From Methanomicrobium antiquum (lineage in GTDB: Archaea > Halobacteriota > Methanomicrobia > Methanomicrobiales > Methanomicrobiaceae): a stretch of DNA of 64,000 nucleotides. Shown here piece after piece: positions 16,003-25,232 of this stretch; position 1 is the stretch's first letter, and each line of letters begins with the position of its first letter. A program made the position numbers and the translations under genes. Under the pieces are notes generated by a model. The model saw only the letters and a program-made list of their open reading frames with translations. It did no database searches and had not been told where the DNA came from. The stretch is taken from NCBI RefSeq assembly GCF_029633915.1, contig NZ_CP091092.1, forward strand, positions 62,001 through 126,000, read 5' to 3'.

Positions 16003-17502
16003 TTAATTATTATTTTTATTTTTTGCTTTTTTTAATTCATCCTTCTTTTTGTAGCCTTCCAGCAGAAGGGTTGTTATGTTTTTTACAGGCTTATCAGTGC
16101 ATGACTGAATATGAAACTCGCAGAACGGACATGATGTTATTACAACATCACATCCGGTTTTGTCAATCTCATCTGATCTCTCATCTCCAAGAGCCTTTGC
16201 CTCTTCAGGAATTCCTGATTTTACTCCTCCTCCTGACCCGCAACATTTAGAGGGCATCTCTATGAACTCTTTTACAGCCATTTTCAAAACTTTTCTGGGC
16301 TCTTTTGTTATCCCCTGACCTCTCATCAGGTGGCACGGGTCATGGTATGTAACCTTAATATCAAGTTTTTCAGGCTTTTCGATTTCATATTCTGTTAAGA
16401 GCTCGTTTATGTCAATAACCCTGTAAGGTGTTTCATAATCGTTTTTTAGAGTGGAGCCGCATCCGGCACACATTGTCAGGACAGTTTTAATTCCTCTCTT
16501 CTCAAAGCACTCGATGTTTTTCCTTTTAAGCTCGGAGACATATGATGTCTGGCCTGTACGGATTAAAGGCGACCCGCAGCAGACCTGTTCTTTTGGAACG
16601 ATGACCCTGATTCCGTTTCGTCTTAAAACTTCAATTGCATCAAGGGCTGTATCCGGAAGCCTTAAGTTGTACATACATCCGACAAAAAAGCCGATCTCAG
16701 CTTTTACATCCCCGTAAGGTTCGATTACCTTTGGTACCTGTTCAAAAAAAGAGGGTTTTATCTTTTCAACACTTCTTCCCGTATCCTCAACAAGCTTTGC
16801 GACCTCCTGGTGGCGGGGAAGTGTCAGGCCTTCCCTGTTTGCAAGCTCACGCAGTTTTTCAATAGCTTTTCCCGGAATTTCTATGTCTTTTGGACAGACT
16901 TTCCAGCATGCCTGACAGCTGGTGCAGGTGAAAAGACCTTCTTCTTCAACACAGAGCTTTATTCTGTTTCTTTCATCACGCGGGTCAAGTGCAAGCCTCA
17001 TCTCCTGACGCATAAATGCAGGGCCTTCAAATTCTGTCACATCCATTGCAGGACAGACTGAAACACAGCAGAGGCATTCGATGCAGTCGCGAATGGGCTT
17101 TATTTTATCAATATCCTCTTTTGATGGAAGTGTTTTTGTTTTGGAGGGAACAAGGCCCGGCATCTCATTTAAAAACGCCGGCATATCCACAACAAGATCT
17201 TTTACAACCGGAAGATCCAAAGGTTCAATTTTCATTTTGTCTTTTGCCTCTGTCATGCAGGCAAGTTTCGGCTCGCCGTTTACACGAACAGCACAGCTTC
17301 CGCACTGGCCTGCACCACAGCAGTACCGAAATGAAAGTGTGGAATCAATTGTGTCGCGGATTGCGATAAGAACGTCTAAAACCCTTGCCCCTTCGTGTAC
17401 AGATACGGTGTACTCTTTAAGTACAGGCAGTGTGTTTTCATCCCTGCAGGTGTCAAACCGCGATACAAAAACAGTTATATCCTTTGTTTTTGGGTCACTC
17501 AT
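16003..17502 (-). CDS. tfrB: Thiol:fumarate reductase subunit B
   Basis: A 499-residue iron-sulfur protein. The N-terminal plant-type 2Fe-2S domain has CCGAGQCGSCAV (about 60-75). Then come two 4Fe-4S motifs, CIECLCCVSVCP (about 140) and CTSCQACWKVCP (about 195). The C-terminal half has two CCG domains like HdrB (GSPLIRTG with preceding CC; CCGSGGG). This architecture is specific to methanogen TfrB, where the HdrB-like part oxidises CoM-SH and CoB-SH to the heterodisulfide and TfrA reduces fumarate to succinate. It begins one base after the tfrA stop with an AGGAGGT site inside tfrA, so the two are translated together. Confidence 0.93.
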   Translation of the reverse strand: MSDPKTKDITVFVSRFDTCRDENTLPVLKEYTVSVHEGARVLDVLIAIRDTIDSTLSFRYCCGAGQCGSCAVRVNGEPKLACMTEAKDKMKIEPLDLPVVKDLVVDMPAFLNEMPGLVPSKTKTLPSKEDIDKIKPIRDCIECLCCVSVCPAMDVTEFEGPAFMRQEMRLALDPRDERNRIKLCVEEEGLFTCTSCQACWKVCPKDIEIPGKAIEKLRELANREGLTLPRHQEVAKLVEDTGRSVEKIKPSFFEQVPKVIEPYGDVKAEIGFFVGCMYNLRLPDTALDAIEVLRRNGIRVIVPKEQVCCGSPLIRTGQTSYVSELKRKNIECFEKRGIKTVLTMCAGCGSTLKNDYETPYRVIDINELLTEYEIEKPEKLDIKVTYHDPCHLMRGQGITKEPRKVLKMAVKEFIEMPSKCCGSGGGVKSGIPEEAKALGDERSDEIDKTGCDVVITSCPFCEFHIQSCTDKPVKNITTLLLEGYKKKDELKKAKNKNNN

Positions 17503-19137
17503 CTAAAAAACCTCCTTTTTTTCAATCCCTGATCTGCTAAGCGACTGATAAGTATGGCCAAAAGGTGATTTGTCCGGTGTCCATTCTGTCTTTATGTCTT
17601 TTCTAACGTGGGCTCCTCTGGATTCTTCCCTTAATAGTGCGCCTTTTACAACAAGCTCTGCGGATGTCAGCATATCCTCAAGTACGCAGGCATCGGCAAG
17701 ATTTTCCTTAGATACTGCTTTTGGCATCTTCCCTTTTAAGTTTTCAATATCCAAAAGCGCTTTTTTAAGTTCTGATTCTGTTCTGAAAATGCCTGCATTC
17801 TCCCACATTGTCTTTTTCAGGGCTTTTTTAATCACGGCAATACTTTCAGTTCCGCTCAGGAAGCCTTTGAGTCTTTTATTTTCCTTTTCAATCTGTGTTG
17901 GATTTATTGATTTTTCAAGTACAGGTGATTTTCCGGCAAATTCTCCGGCACGTTTTCCAAACACCTGTGTATCGGCAAGGGAGTTTCCTCCAAGACGGTT
18001 TGCCCCGTGAATGCCTCCTGTGACCTCTCCGCATGCGAAAAGACCGGGAACTGATGTCTGGCAGTCTGTATTGATTCTGATACCTCCCATCATGTGATGA
18101 GCGGTTGGAGCAACCTCCATTGGCTCTTTTCTAATATCCACACCGATGGTTAGAAACTGCTCAAGCATAAGAGGCAGGCGCTCTTCTATCACATCTGCAG
18201 GAAGATGCGAAACATCAAGATAAACGCCGCCTTTTTCTGTTCCTCTGCCTTCCAGAATTTCTGTTGCAATCGCTCTTGAAACAATATCCCTTGTTGAAAG
18301 CTCCATCCTTTTGGGGTCGTAATTTTTCATGAAGCGCTCGCCTATTATATTCTTTAAAATTCCGCCTTCTCCGCGAACTGCCTCTGTAATAAGTCGTCCT
18401 CTTGCATCGTACGGATATACAAGTCCGGTTGGGTGAAACTGGACCATCTCCATGTCTATTAATTCTGCGCCGGCTCTGTATCCAATAGAATAGCCCTGCC
18501 CGTTTCCTGTTGCGCAGTTTGTGCATACATCATATATCTGGCCAAGACCGCCTGTTGCCAAAACCACGGCATCAGACCTTATTATTACCATCTCTCCGCG
18601 CCTGTTAAGTCCGACTGCACCGCAGACTCGTCCACCGTCATCTTCGGTTTTTAAGAGATCAATTATTGTAATCTCCTGCATGATCTGAATGCCGCCCTGT
18701 CTTACCCTTTCAATCAGAGTCATCATCATCTCATGTCCTGTTCTGTCCCCTGCAAAACAGGTACGCGGGAATTTCTGCCCGCCGAAAGGACGCTGGGCAA
18801 GCATACGCTCAGGTGTTACATCAAAAACAGCTCCCCAGCTGACCAGATCAGCAATTCTTTCAGGTGCTTCTTTTACAAGGATTTCAACAAGTTTTGGAAT
18901 GTTTAAAAACCCGCCGCCTTTTAGTGTATCCTCTTCATGAAGCGGACAGGAATCTTCACAGTTAATAACTGCATTATAGCCCCCCTCAGCCATTGTCGTG
19001 CACCCGCCCTTTCCTGCAAGGGATTTTGATACAATTATGGTCTCTCCGTATCTGGATGCCTCAATTGCGGCACGGACACCCGCACCACCGCTTCCTATTA
19101 CAAGGACATGACAGTCTGTCATATTATCCGCAAGCAT
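17503..19137 (-). CDS. tfrA: Thiol:fumarate reductase subunit A (flavoprotein)
   Basis: A 544-residue FAD subunit of the fumarate reductase/succinate dehydrogenase family. The FAD-binding motif VLVIGSGGAGVRAAIEA is at about 12-28. Active-site segments are MEMVQFHPTGL, RGEGG and the HHMMGGI histidine region. The C-terminal GxHGANRLGGNSL is also present. The enzyme reduces fumarate to succinate in the incomplete reductive citric acid cycle, using electrons from TfrB. A second ATG six residues in (19122) is an equally possible start, as neither has a strong ribosome site. It is the first gene of a two-gene operon. Confidence 0.93.
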   Translation of the reverse strand: MLADNMTDCHVLVIGSGGAGVRAAIEASRYGETIIVSKSLAGKGGCTTMAEGGYNAVINCEDSCPLHEEDTLKGGGFLNIPKLVEILVKEAPERIADLVSWGAVFDVTPERMLAQRPFGGQKFPRTCFAGDRTGHEMMMTLIERVRQGGIQIMQEITIIDLLKTEDDGGRVCGAVGLNRRGEMVIIRSDAVVLATGGLGQIYDVCTNCATGNGQGYSIGYRAGAELIDMEMVQFHPTGLVYPYDARGRLITEAVRGEGGILKNIIGERFMKNYDPKRMELSTRDIVSRAIATEILEGRGTEKGGVYLDVSHLPADVIEERLPLMLEQFLTIGVDIRKEPMEVAPTAHHMMGGIRINTDCQTSVPGLFACGEVTGGIHGANRLGGNSLADTQVFGKRAGEFAGKSPVLEKSINPTQIEKENKRLKGFLSGTESIAVIKKALKKTMWENAGIFRTESELKKALLDIENLKGKMPKAVSKENLADACVLEDMLTSAELVVKGALLREESRGAHVRKDIKTEWTPDKSPFGHTYQSLSRSGIEKKEVF

Positions 19138-19448
19138 AATTAATGAAAGATTAGAGTTGGAATAAGATAAATAAATGGTGAGAGTAAGAGTGAAATCAGA
19201 CCTTTGGATAAATCTTCATTTTCATTTTTTGTTCTGGAATTTTTCATAATCTGTTTCATAATGAAACTGCGGATACCTACATTAATACTGTAAAAGTACA
19301 CTATTATAAGAAAATGTTCATGAAACTAATTCTTCATGTAATTGTGTTTCATCTAAGGTGATTTTTCACTGTTCGTGAAAAAAGGTAATGTTTCATGTGT
19401 GTTTGGTATGCAAAAATCAAGAATATATTCGTGGCAGAGTGAGTTAAA
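19138..19448. other. Divergent promoter region tfrA/lysC
   Basis: This 311-base gap between divergent genes holds no gene. It has scattered TTTCATAATGAAAC and TTCATGAAAC words (19245-19400) that resemble degenerate pieces of the dispersed repeat. The hairpin core is absent. Confidence 0.4.
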
Positions 19449-20846
19449 TTGAGAATTTTAATGAAATTCGGAGGCACATCTGTTGGTGATGACAAAATCA
19501 TCGGCAGAGTTGTGTCAATAATAGAAAAATACAGCAGTGAAGGCAATGAAATTGCCCTTGTAGTCTCTGCAATGTCAGGAGTTACTGATCAGCTCCATGC
19601 CATTGCATCAGAAGTTGAAAAGTCATCAGACAATCCGCCTGTTGATGCATTTGTCAACTCCCTTAGGTCAAAACACAAAAAAGTCCTTGATGCGGTTGCA
19701 AAAGACGAGTCTGAGTCTGTCATGAAAGAGATTGACAAAAGTCTTGAAAATCTCAAAAATATCCTGACAGCAGTACACAACCTGCGCGAGCTCACTTTGC
19801 GTTCAAAAGACTATATCATATCGTTTGGAGAGAGGCTTTCCGCCCAGATTGTAAGTGCGGCTTTAAGGCAGGCGGGAATTTCATCCGTTCCCTTAAATGG
19901 CTGTGAAGCAGGAATACTGACAAACACAAACCATGGATGCGCCCATGTTCTTCCTGAGAGCAGTCCGAGAATCAAGTCAAGGGTTGTTCCTCTGATGCAG
20001 GACGGAGTTCCGGTTATAATGGGATATATGGGATGCACCGGAGAGGGTATTGTTACAACTCTTGGACGATCGGGTTCTGATTATTCTGCGGCGATTGTCG
20101 GAGCCGCAATTGATGCGGATGAGGTATGGATCTGGACTGATGTTGACGGAATTATGACATCTGATCCGCGTATAATTGAGGATGCAAGAGTAATTCCTGA
20201 GATTTCATACCTTGAGGCAATGGAGCTTTCATACTTTGGTGCGGAAGTGCTCCACCCAAGAACAATCGAGCCTGCAATGCAGAAAGGAATTCCGGTAAGA
20301 GTCAAAAATACATTCAAACCTGATTTGCCCGGAAGCTGTGTACTTTCTGATAAGCATCGTGATGAAAGAGTTGTAAAGGCAATTACCTTCATCGACAAGG
20401 TATCACTCATTAATCTCGCCGGTGCACAGATGTTTGGAAGACCTGGTGTTGCACGTTCGATATTTACAGCACTTGCTGAAAGTCAGGTCAATGTCATGAT
20501 GATATCACAAGGATCGTCAGAGTCAAATATCTCGTTAATTGTGGATGATGATCACTTGAATAACGCACTTACTGCCCTTAACCGCGTTCAGCAGGGCGGA
20601 TATATACGTGAGGTCACATATGACCGTGATGTCAGTGCTGTTGCGGTTGTAGGTGTTGGAATGGCAGGCGCTCCCGGTATTGCCGGAAGAGTCTTTACAG
20701 CACTTGGAAAGGCAGGAGTAAATCTCATGATGATATCGCAGGGTTCATCTGAAGTAAACATATCATTTGTCGTAAAGCATGATGATGGAAGAAAAGCCCT
20801 CCGTGTTCTTCATGACGAATTTATGCTTTCGGAGGATTCAGAATGA
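19449..20846 (+). CDS. lysC: Aspartate kinase
   Basis: A 465-residue enzyme that phosphorylates L-aspartate, the first step to lysine, threonine, methionine and isoleucine. The N-terminal kinase domain has MKFGGTSVGD, TTLGRSGSDYSAAIVGAA and TDVDGIMTSDPR. Two C-terminal ACT domains (about 315-385 and 395-460, both with VMMISQGSS-like strands) bind effector amino acids. The frame opens with TTG (LRILMKFGG), which matches homologue N-termini; the internal ATG at codon 5 would cut into the first strand. The stop overlaps the purM start by four bases (ATGA). Confidence 0.95.
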   Translation: MRILMKFGGTSVGDDKIIGRVVSIIEKYSSEGNEIALVVSAMSGVTDQLHAIASEVEKSSDNPPVDAFVNSLRSKHKKVLDAVAKDESESVMKEIDKSLENLKNILTAVHNLRELTLRSKDYIISFGERLSAQIVSAALRQAGISSVPLNGCEAGILTNTNHGCAHVLPESSPRIKSRVVPLMQDGVPVIMGYMGCTGEGIVTTLGRSGSDYSAAIVGAAIDADEVWIWTDVDGIMTSDPRIIEDARVIPEISYLEAMELSYFGAEVLHPRTIEPAMQKGIPVRVKNTFKPDLPGSCVLSDKHRDERVVKAITFIDKVSLINLAGAQMFGRPGVARSIFTALAESQVNVMMISQGSSESNISLIVDDDHLNNALTALNRVQQGGYIREVTYDRDVSAVAVVGVGMAGAPGIAGRVFTALGKAGVNLMMISQGSSEVNISFVVKHDDGRKALRVLHDEFMLSEDSE

Positions 20847-21871
20847 GTGAATATGTAAAAGATGTGCAGGAAAAGCCTAAGGCTGGTCATTCCTATCGTG
20901 ATGCAGGAGTTGACATTGACCTGGAGGCTGACGGTGTAAAAGCACTTGTCAAAATGCTTACATTCCGCAGAAAGGGAAGCTTTGAGATGTGCAGTAATCT
21001 TGGTCACTTTGCCGGTCTTGTTGAGTTTGGGGATTATGCTCTTGCTCTTGCAGTTGATGGTGTGGGAACAAAGATGCTTATTGCGGATGTCATGCAGGAC
21101 TGGTCAACGCTTGGAATTGACTGCATTGCAATGAATGTCAATGATCTTTATGTGATGAACATTGAGCCTGTTGCATTTGTTGATTATATCGCAACCGAAC
21201 ATGTGGAGACATTTAAGATGGAACAGATTGGAAAGGGCTTAAATGAGGGTGCAAGGCTTTCCAATATGAATCTTATCGGCGGCGAGACTGCAACACTTAA
21301 GGGAATTGTAAACGGGCTTGATCTTGCAGGAACATGCCTTGGAATACAAAAGAAGGACAAAATAATAACCGGCGCCAAAATTGTGCCGGGAGATCTTATA
21401 ATCGGAGTTCCTTCAAGCGGTATTCACTCAAACGGTCTTACGCTTGCAAGAAAAATTGTTGAGGACTGTGGTTCATATGATATGATGATGCCCTGGAAAA
21501 AGACTCTTGGTGAGGAGCTTTTAACACCCACAAGGATTTACAGCGAAGTTCTCAAGGTAACTGCAGAATGTGAGGTTTCCGGCATGTGCCATATCACAGG
21601 CGGTGGTCTTCGAAACTTAACCCGTCTTGGAAAATTCGGGTTTGACATAACAAGTCCGGTTAAACCCCAGCCTGTATATGAATGGATGCAGGAGGCAGGC
21701 AATGTCGATTCCCATGAGATGTACCGGACCTTCAATATGGGAATGGGGTATGTTTTTGTTGTTCCTGAATCTGAAGCTGAGAAGGTTTTAAAGATTGTAT
21801 CTGATGCAAAGGTTGTTGGAAAAATAAGGGAAGAAGAAGGAATCTGGCTTAAAGGAGAACCTTTCAGTTAA
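20843..21871 (+). CDS. purM: Phosphoribosylformylglycinamidine cyclo-ligase (AIR synthetase)
   Basis: A 342-residue cytosolic enzyme that converts FGAM and ATP to aminoimidazole ribonucleotide, step five of purine synthesis. Family motifs include SYRDAGVDIDLE, ALAVDGVGTKM, GGETATL and VPSSGIHSNGLTLAR. The length is typical. Its ATG overlaps the lysC stop, so the two are translationally coupled even though their pathways differ. Confidence 0.96.
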   Translation: MSEYVKDVQEKPKAGHSYRDAGVDIDLEADGVKALVKMLTFRRKGSFEMCSNLGHFAGLVEFGDYALALAVDGVGTKMLIADVMQDWSTLGIDCIAMNVNDLYVMNIEPVAFVDYIATEHVETFKMEQIGKGLNEGARLSNMNLIGGETATLKGIVNGLDLAGTCLGIQKKDKIITGAKIVPGDLIIGVPSSGIHSNGLTLARKIVEDCGSYDMMMPWKKTLGEELLTPTRIYSEVLKVTAECEVSGMCHITGGGLRNLTRLGKFGFDITSPVKPQPVYEWMQEAGNVDSHEMYRTFNMGMGYVFVVPESEAEKVLKIVSDAKVVGKIREEEGIWLKGEPFS

Positions 21872-21905
21872 AACCTGTTCAATTAAAATTCATCTATTAT
21901 TTTAA

Positions 21906-21968
21906 ATGAAAGTTACTTCGTAACTGACATGATACTGTTGCATGAAATATAATTTCATGGACGTTTTT
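21906..21968 (+). repeat. Dispersed palindromic repeat, copy 5
   Basis: Plus-orientation copy with AAGTTACTTCGTAACT, CATGATACTGTTGCATGAAA and TTTCATGGACGTTTTT. It lies between convergent purM and the Vms1-like gene. Confidence 0.85.
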
Positions 21969-22096
21969 AATTAAAACTTCAATTTTCATCCTGTAAGAAT
22001 CCGGACGTTTAGTTAGGAAAAGAAGTGATTTATCTCAGGACAAATATCTTATATAAACCTGTATATGGTTTACAACAGTTCTGAGAAGTTCCTGAT

Positions 22097-23092
22097 TCAA
22101 AGCCTGTACCATCTTGCCGACCAAATATCTTTTGCAAGTTTTTCTCCTGCATATCTGTCCGGTTTTGTATCAAAATGCCTGTAAATTCGATTAATATCCT
22201 TGAATTCATCTCCTGAATATCCGGCAATATCAAAACCGGTTTTTTTATCGCCTGAAATTATAATCTCGTCAGTTATCCCTTTATACTCTGCTAGGAGCTC
22301 TTTGAATGATTCTCCAGCTTTTTCAATGTGGCGGCGGATATCCTCTTCTCTTAAGCGTTCAAAACGTTTCTGTGACCATCCGCCTTTTGAGTGCTTCTCC
22401 TTAACGCCGGTTTTTATAAGCTCAGACTTGATAAGTCCGGACTCTGATGCAATTCCGATGACTGATTCACCTGCATGTGCAAGTATAAAGGCAGTCTGGC
22501 GGTTTTTTGAAAAAATATCCTCTGCCTGTTTTGTCAGAAAAATGCTGTCCTTAAAGATCTCTGATTTTTTTGGAGGAAATGGCGGCGATGAAAAAAAACA
22601 GGCAACTGATAAGGGTGATGAGTCAAAAAAACCGATGAGTCCGGTCTCTGACTTTATCCCGTCTGCAAAATCTATAATCTCATCTCCAAAAATATCTCCG
22701 CCTGCATAATTTCTGAGAAGTTCTGTTTCGTTTGGAGTAAGATATACAGAATAAAATGTATTGCTTTGACTTTTTATCGTCTGAATTTTCTCTAAAAAGT
22801 CAAGGGACTCCTTTTTTGAAAGAGAAAAATTTTGAATGGATGTTTTTTGGTTTTTATTGTCTTTTTCATCTGTAAGAGCCTGTATCTTATTTTCCAGTGA
22901 TTCAATTACAGTCTTTGCCCGCTTTAGCTCTTCAGCAGTCTCCTGGTATAAGGCCGGTTGGGATTCTATTTTCTCCTTTCTTTTAAAGAGCCGCTTTCTG
23001 AGTTTTTCATTCTCCTTTTCAAGCTCTGCAGTTCTTTTCTCAAGAGTTTCAATTTTTTCCTGGAGTTCTTTTGTAAAAAAGCGGGGGATCAT
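22097..23092 (-). CDS. Vms1-like peptidyl-tRNA hydrolase (eRF1-fold) with coiled coil
   Basis: 331 residues. The first ~80 residues are a highly charged coiled coil (ELEKENEKLRKRLFKRKEK). The rest is an eRF1/Vms1-type release-factor fold with the motif KGGWSQKRFERLREED near residue 240. Its Gln corresponds to the essential Gln of the Vms1/ANKZF1 GxxQ loop. Eukaryotic Vms1 frees nascent chains from 60S-bound tRNA in ribosome quality control; an archaeal equivalent is inferred from the motif. It is last in a minus-strand group with ZPR1-like, SepF and PUA genes. The activity is not proven by sequence. Confidence 0.8.
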   Translation of the reverse strand: MIPRFFTKELQEKIETLEKRTAELEKENEKLRKRLFKRKEKIESQPALYQETAEELKRAKTVIESLENKIQALTDEKDNKNQKTSIQNFSLSKKESLDFLEKIQTIKSQSNTFYSVYLTPNETELLRNYAGGDIFGDEIIDFADGIKSETGLIGFFDSSPLSVACFFSSPPFPPKKSEIFKDSIFLTKQAEDIFSKNRQTAFILAHAGESVIGIASESGLIKSELIKTGVKEKHSKGGWSQKRFERLREEDIRRHIEKAGESFKELLAEYKGITDEIIISGDKKTGFDIAGYSGDEFKDINRIYRHFDTKPDRYAGEKLAKDIWSARWYRL

Positions 23093-23158
23093 AAAAAAGC
23101 ACCTTTGCAGAAGTATTTTATTATAAATTATTTTTTTTATTTATTTATTTTTAACAGT

Positions 23159-23677
23159 TCATTCATCCGGAACTGGTTTTGATTTAACAGCCTTTTTGCT
23201 CACAATTCCGCTGTTTCCATCCTGGTCCTGAACAATTAGTGTAAATATTTCATTACCCTCGCGGGCATCGGCAATTCTTTTCTTTAATGCGTTTATTTTG
23301 GTTTTTTCCTCTTCATCCGCACTTAAAAAAATAGTGTCAAGTGCACCGTCAAAACGCATCAGCACTCCTTCAACATTTGATATGAATGCCTCACACAAAG
23401 GTCCGGGATCAACTGAAATCCCAAATTCCGGAATTTCCATTGATGCAGTACTGCTTCTGATAACGCGGGCAAAAAGGTCATCCGGCTCTTCAACTTTAAA
23501 GGTATACCTGACAGGTTCGCCATCACCAATTACAAAAGTGTCAACAGAACGAAATCCGCAGTCACAGACGGCGTTTGCAAGCAAAACCTCTGAAAAATAT
23601 GGAATTCTTTCTGTCTGGTATATATAATGAATATCTTTTTTACAAAGTGGACAGGGTGCGACTATCACGCGCCGCAA
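23159..23677 (-). CDS. ZPR1-type zinc-finger protein
   Basis: A 172-residue protein with a C4 zinc finger (CPLCKK...AVCDCGFRS, residues 9-42). The following domain is like archaeal single-copy ZPR1 homologues (RVIRSSTASMEIPEFGISVDPG). Eukaryotic ZPR1 binds and helps fold eEF1A, so a chaperone role for the elongation factor is plausible but inferred. The start is TTG, with GGAG eight bases before it, overlapping the end of sepF by translational coupling. Confidence 0.85.
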   Translation of the reverse strand: MRRVIVAPCPLCKKDIHYIYQTERIPYFSEVLLANAVCDCGFRSVDTFVIGDGEPVRYTFKVEEPDDLFARVIRSSTASMEIPEFGISVDPGPLCEAFISNVEGVLMRFDGALDTIFLSADEEEKTKINALKKRIADAREGNEIFTLIVQDQDGNSGIVSKKAVKSKPVPDE

Positions 23678-23679
23678 TT

Positions 23680-24048
23680 TCAGGCTCCTCCAATCTTCTC
23701 ACGGGAGACTTTAACTGACATCGGGGTTACTACAACGTATTTCTGCTCTCCAAGACCTACAATATCACCGTTAACATCTGCTGCAACTTCTCTTAAATCC
23801 TTTAAAACACGTTCATAGGTGATTTTATCCATCTTTAAGCGTCCGATATCCACAATTACTATGTTTCCGTTGTACACTTCGTCCTTAATTCTTGGAGTGT
23901 CGCGAATTTCGTTTATTGTCGCTATTTTGACGTACATTGAAGCAGGACCGCTGGAATTTGAAGTTTCAATAGATGCAAGATCAAGTTCCATGTAGTCTGA
24001 TTCATCAGCCTGATTATTCCTTTTGAAGAGCGATGAAATTTTTACCAT
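23680..24048 (-). CDS. sepF: SepF-like cell division protein
   Basis: 122 residues. The N-terminal MVKISSLFKRN is an amphipathic membrane-targeting helix. After a polar linker comes the compact SepF core (about 40-120) with GNIVIVDIGRLKMDKITYER and DIVGLGEQKYVVVTP. In archaea SepF is the membrane anchor for FtsZ. It lies between the PUA protein and the ZPR1-like gene, whose start it overlaps. Confidence 0.9.
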   Translation of the reverse strand: MVKISSLFKRNNQADESDYMELDLASIETSNSSGPASMYVKIATINEIRDTPRIKDEVYNGNIVIVDIGRLKMDKITYERVLKDLREVAADVNGDIVGLGEQKYVVVTPMSVKVSREKIGGA

Positions 24049-24149
24049 GTGAAAAATTTGTGGATTGAATTTATTTAACTGTATCCATTGTCAGGCAAAT
24101 TCATGCATCAAAAACAGATTGATGATGATATAATATGATAAAAAATCTT

Positions 24150-24647
24150 TCAGATTTCGATATTCCAGATGTCGTCACCGACATAGTGGATGTTTTTGGC
24201 TACTTTTCCGCTCTCCATAGCAATCATTGCGGCATAGTCCATGAGTGCGATTCCGACTGCCAGAGGCTTTTTGTGATTCTCATCAACTATCACAAAAGGT
24301 TTATTCGCTTTTATGTCCTCAGTTGCCGTTACAATACCTGGCCGCATGAGATCAGCACCCTTTGCCATGAATGCAACTGCGCCGGTATCTACCACAGCAT
24401 GCCTTTCAGGAAACGGTTTTTCAACACACCCCTTTAGTGTTGGAAAAATTTCGCCTTCTATCTCCATCAGATGTGGTTTTTTGTCCACCAGGTAGATTAC
24501 AGCATCACCTGTTGTCTCAACAATCTCAACTCTGTCTGACCTGAAAAGATCTGCGGAGTCCCCAATATTTTCTGAAAGATTCCCGTAAATTTTCGATAAT
24601 TTTGACTTTCTGACAGCGTATCTTTTTCTGACAGTTATTTTACCCAT
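24150..24647 (-). CDS. PUA-domain RNA-binding protein (MCT-1/Tma20-like)
   Basis: 165 residues. The N-terminal half is an alpha-beta pre-PUA domain; the C-terminal PUA domain (about 75-155) has AVVDTGAVAFMAKGADLMRPGI. The arrangement matches the archaeal COG2016 family related to MCT-1/Tma20, ribosome-binding factors in eukaryotes. The exact RNA target in archaea is unknown. It heads a minus-strand group with sepF, ZPR1-like and Vms1-like genes, a translation and cell-division context. Confidence 0.88.
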   Translation of the reverse strand: MGKITVRKRYAVRKSKLSKIYGNLSENIGDSADLFRSDRVEIVETTGDAVIYLVDKKPHLMEIEGEIFPTLKGCVEKPFPERHAVVDTGAVAFMAKGADLMRPGIVTATEDIKANKPFVIVDENHKKPLAVGIALMDYAAMIAMESGKVAKNIHYVGDDIWNIEI

Positions 24648-24753
24648 TAATCTCTCCTTTTTAAGGCATTAAAGGAATAATAATTCCCAAAGCCATTCCT
24701 TCTTTTTTTATGATGCGCTATATTTATTTATGTTACACTCGCAATTATAGTAA

Positions 24754-25008
<255 letters not shown>

Positions 25009-25045
25009 TAATACACTCGGATTTTTTAAAATAAGGTGATAAAAA

Positions 25046-25228
25046 ATGAGCAAAGGAACTCCCTCAAGGGGAAAAAGGCAGACACAGACACACATTGTCT
25101 GCAGAAGATGCGGAAAGATGTCATACCACAAACGCCATAAGGTATGCTCTGCATGTGGCTTTGGCAGATCAAGCAAAATGCGCAAGTACAACTGGGTAAC
25201 CAAGAAATCAATCAACCCAACCCACTAA
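25046..25228 (+). CDS. rpl37e: 50S ribosomal protein eL37
   Basis: A 60-residue basic zinc-ribbon protein of the large subunit. CRRCG and CSACG form the zinc site, and the N-terminal [16 protein letters not shown] is characteristic. It is full length, between the LSm gene and purF, whose ATG lies four bases after its stop. Confidence 0.97.
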   Translation: MSKGTPSRGKRQTQTHIVCRRCGKMSYHKRHKVCSACGFGRSSKMRKYNWVTKKSINPTH

Positions 25229-25232
25229 AATT

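Noticed and set aside
17081-17506. 141-codon plus-strand frame opposite tfrB
   Set aside because: Antisense shadow of a strongly conserved iron-sulfur subunit, with no ribosome site or domain.
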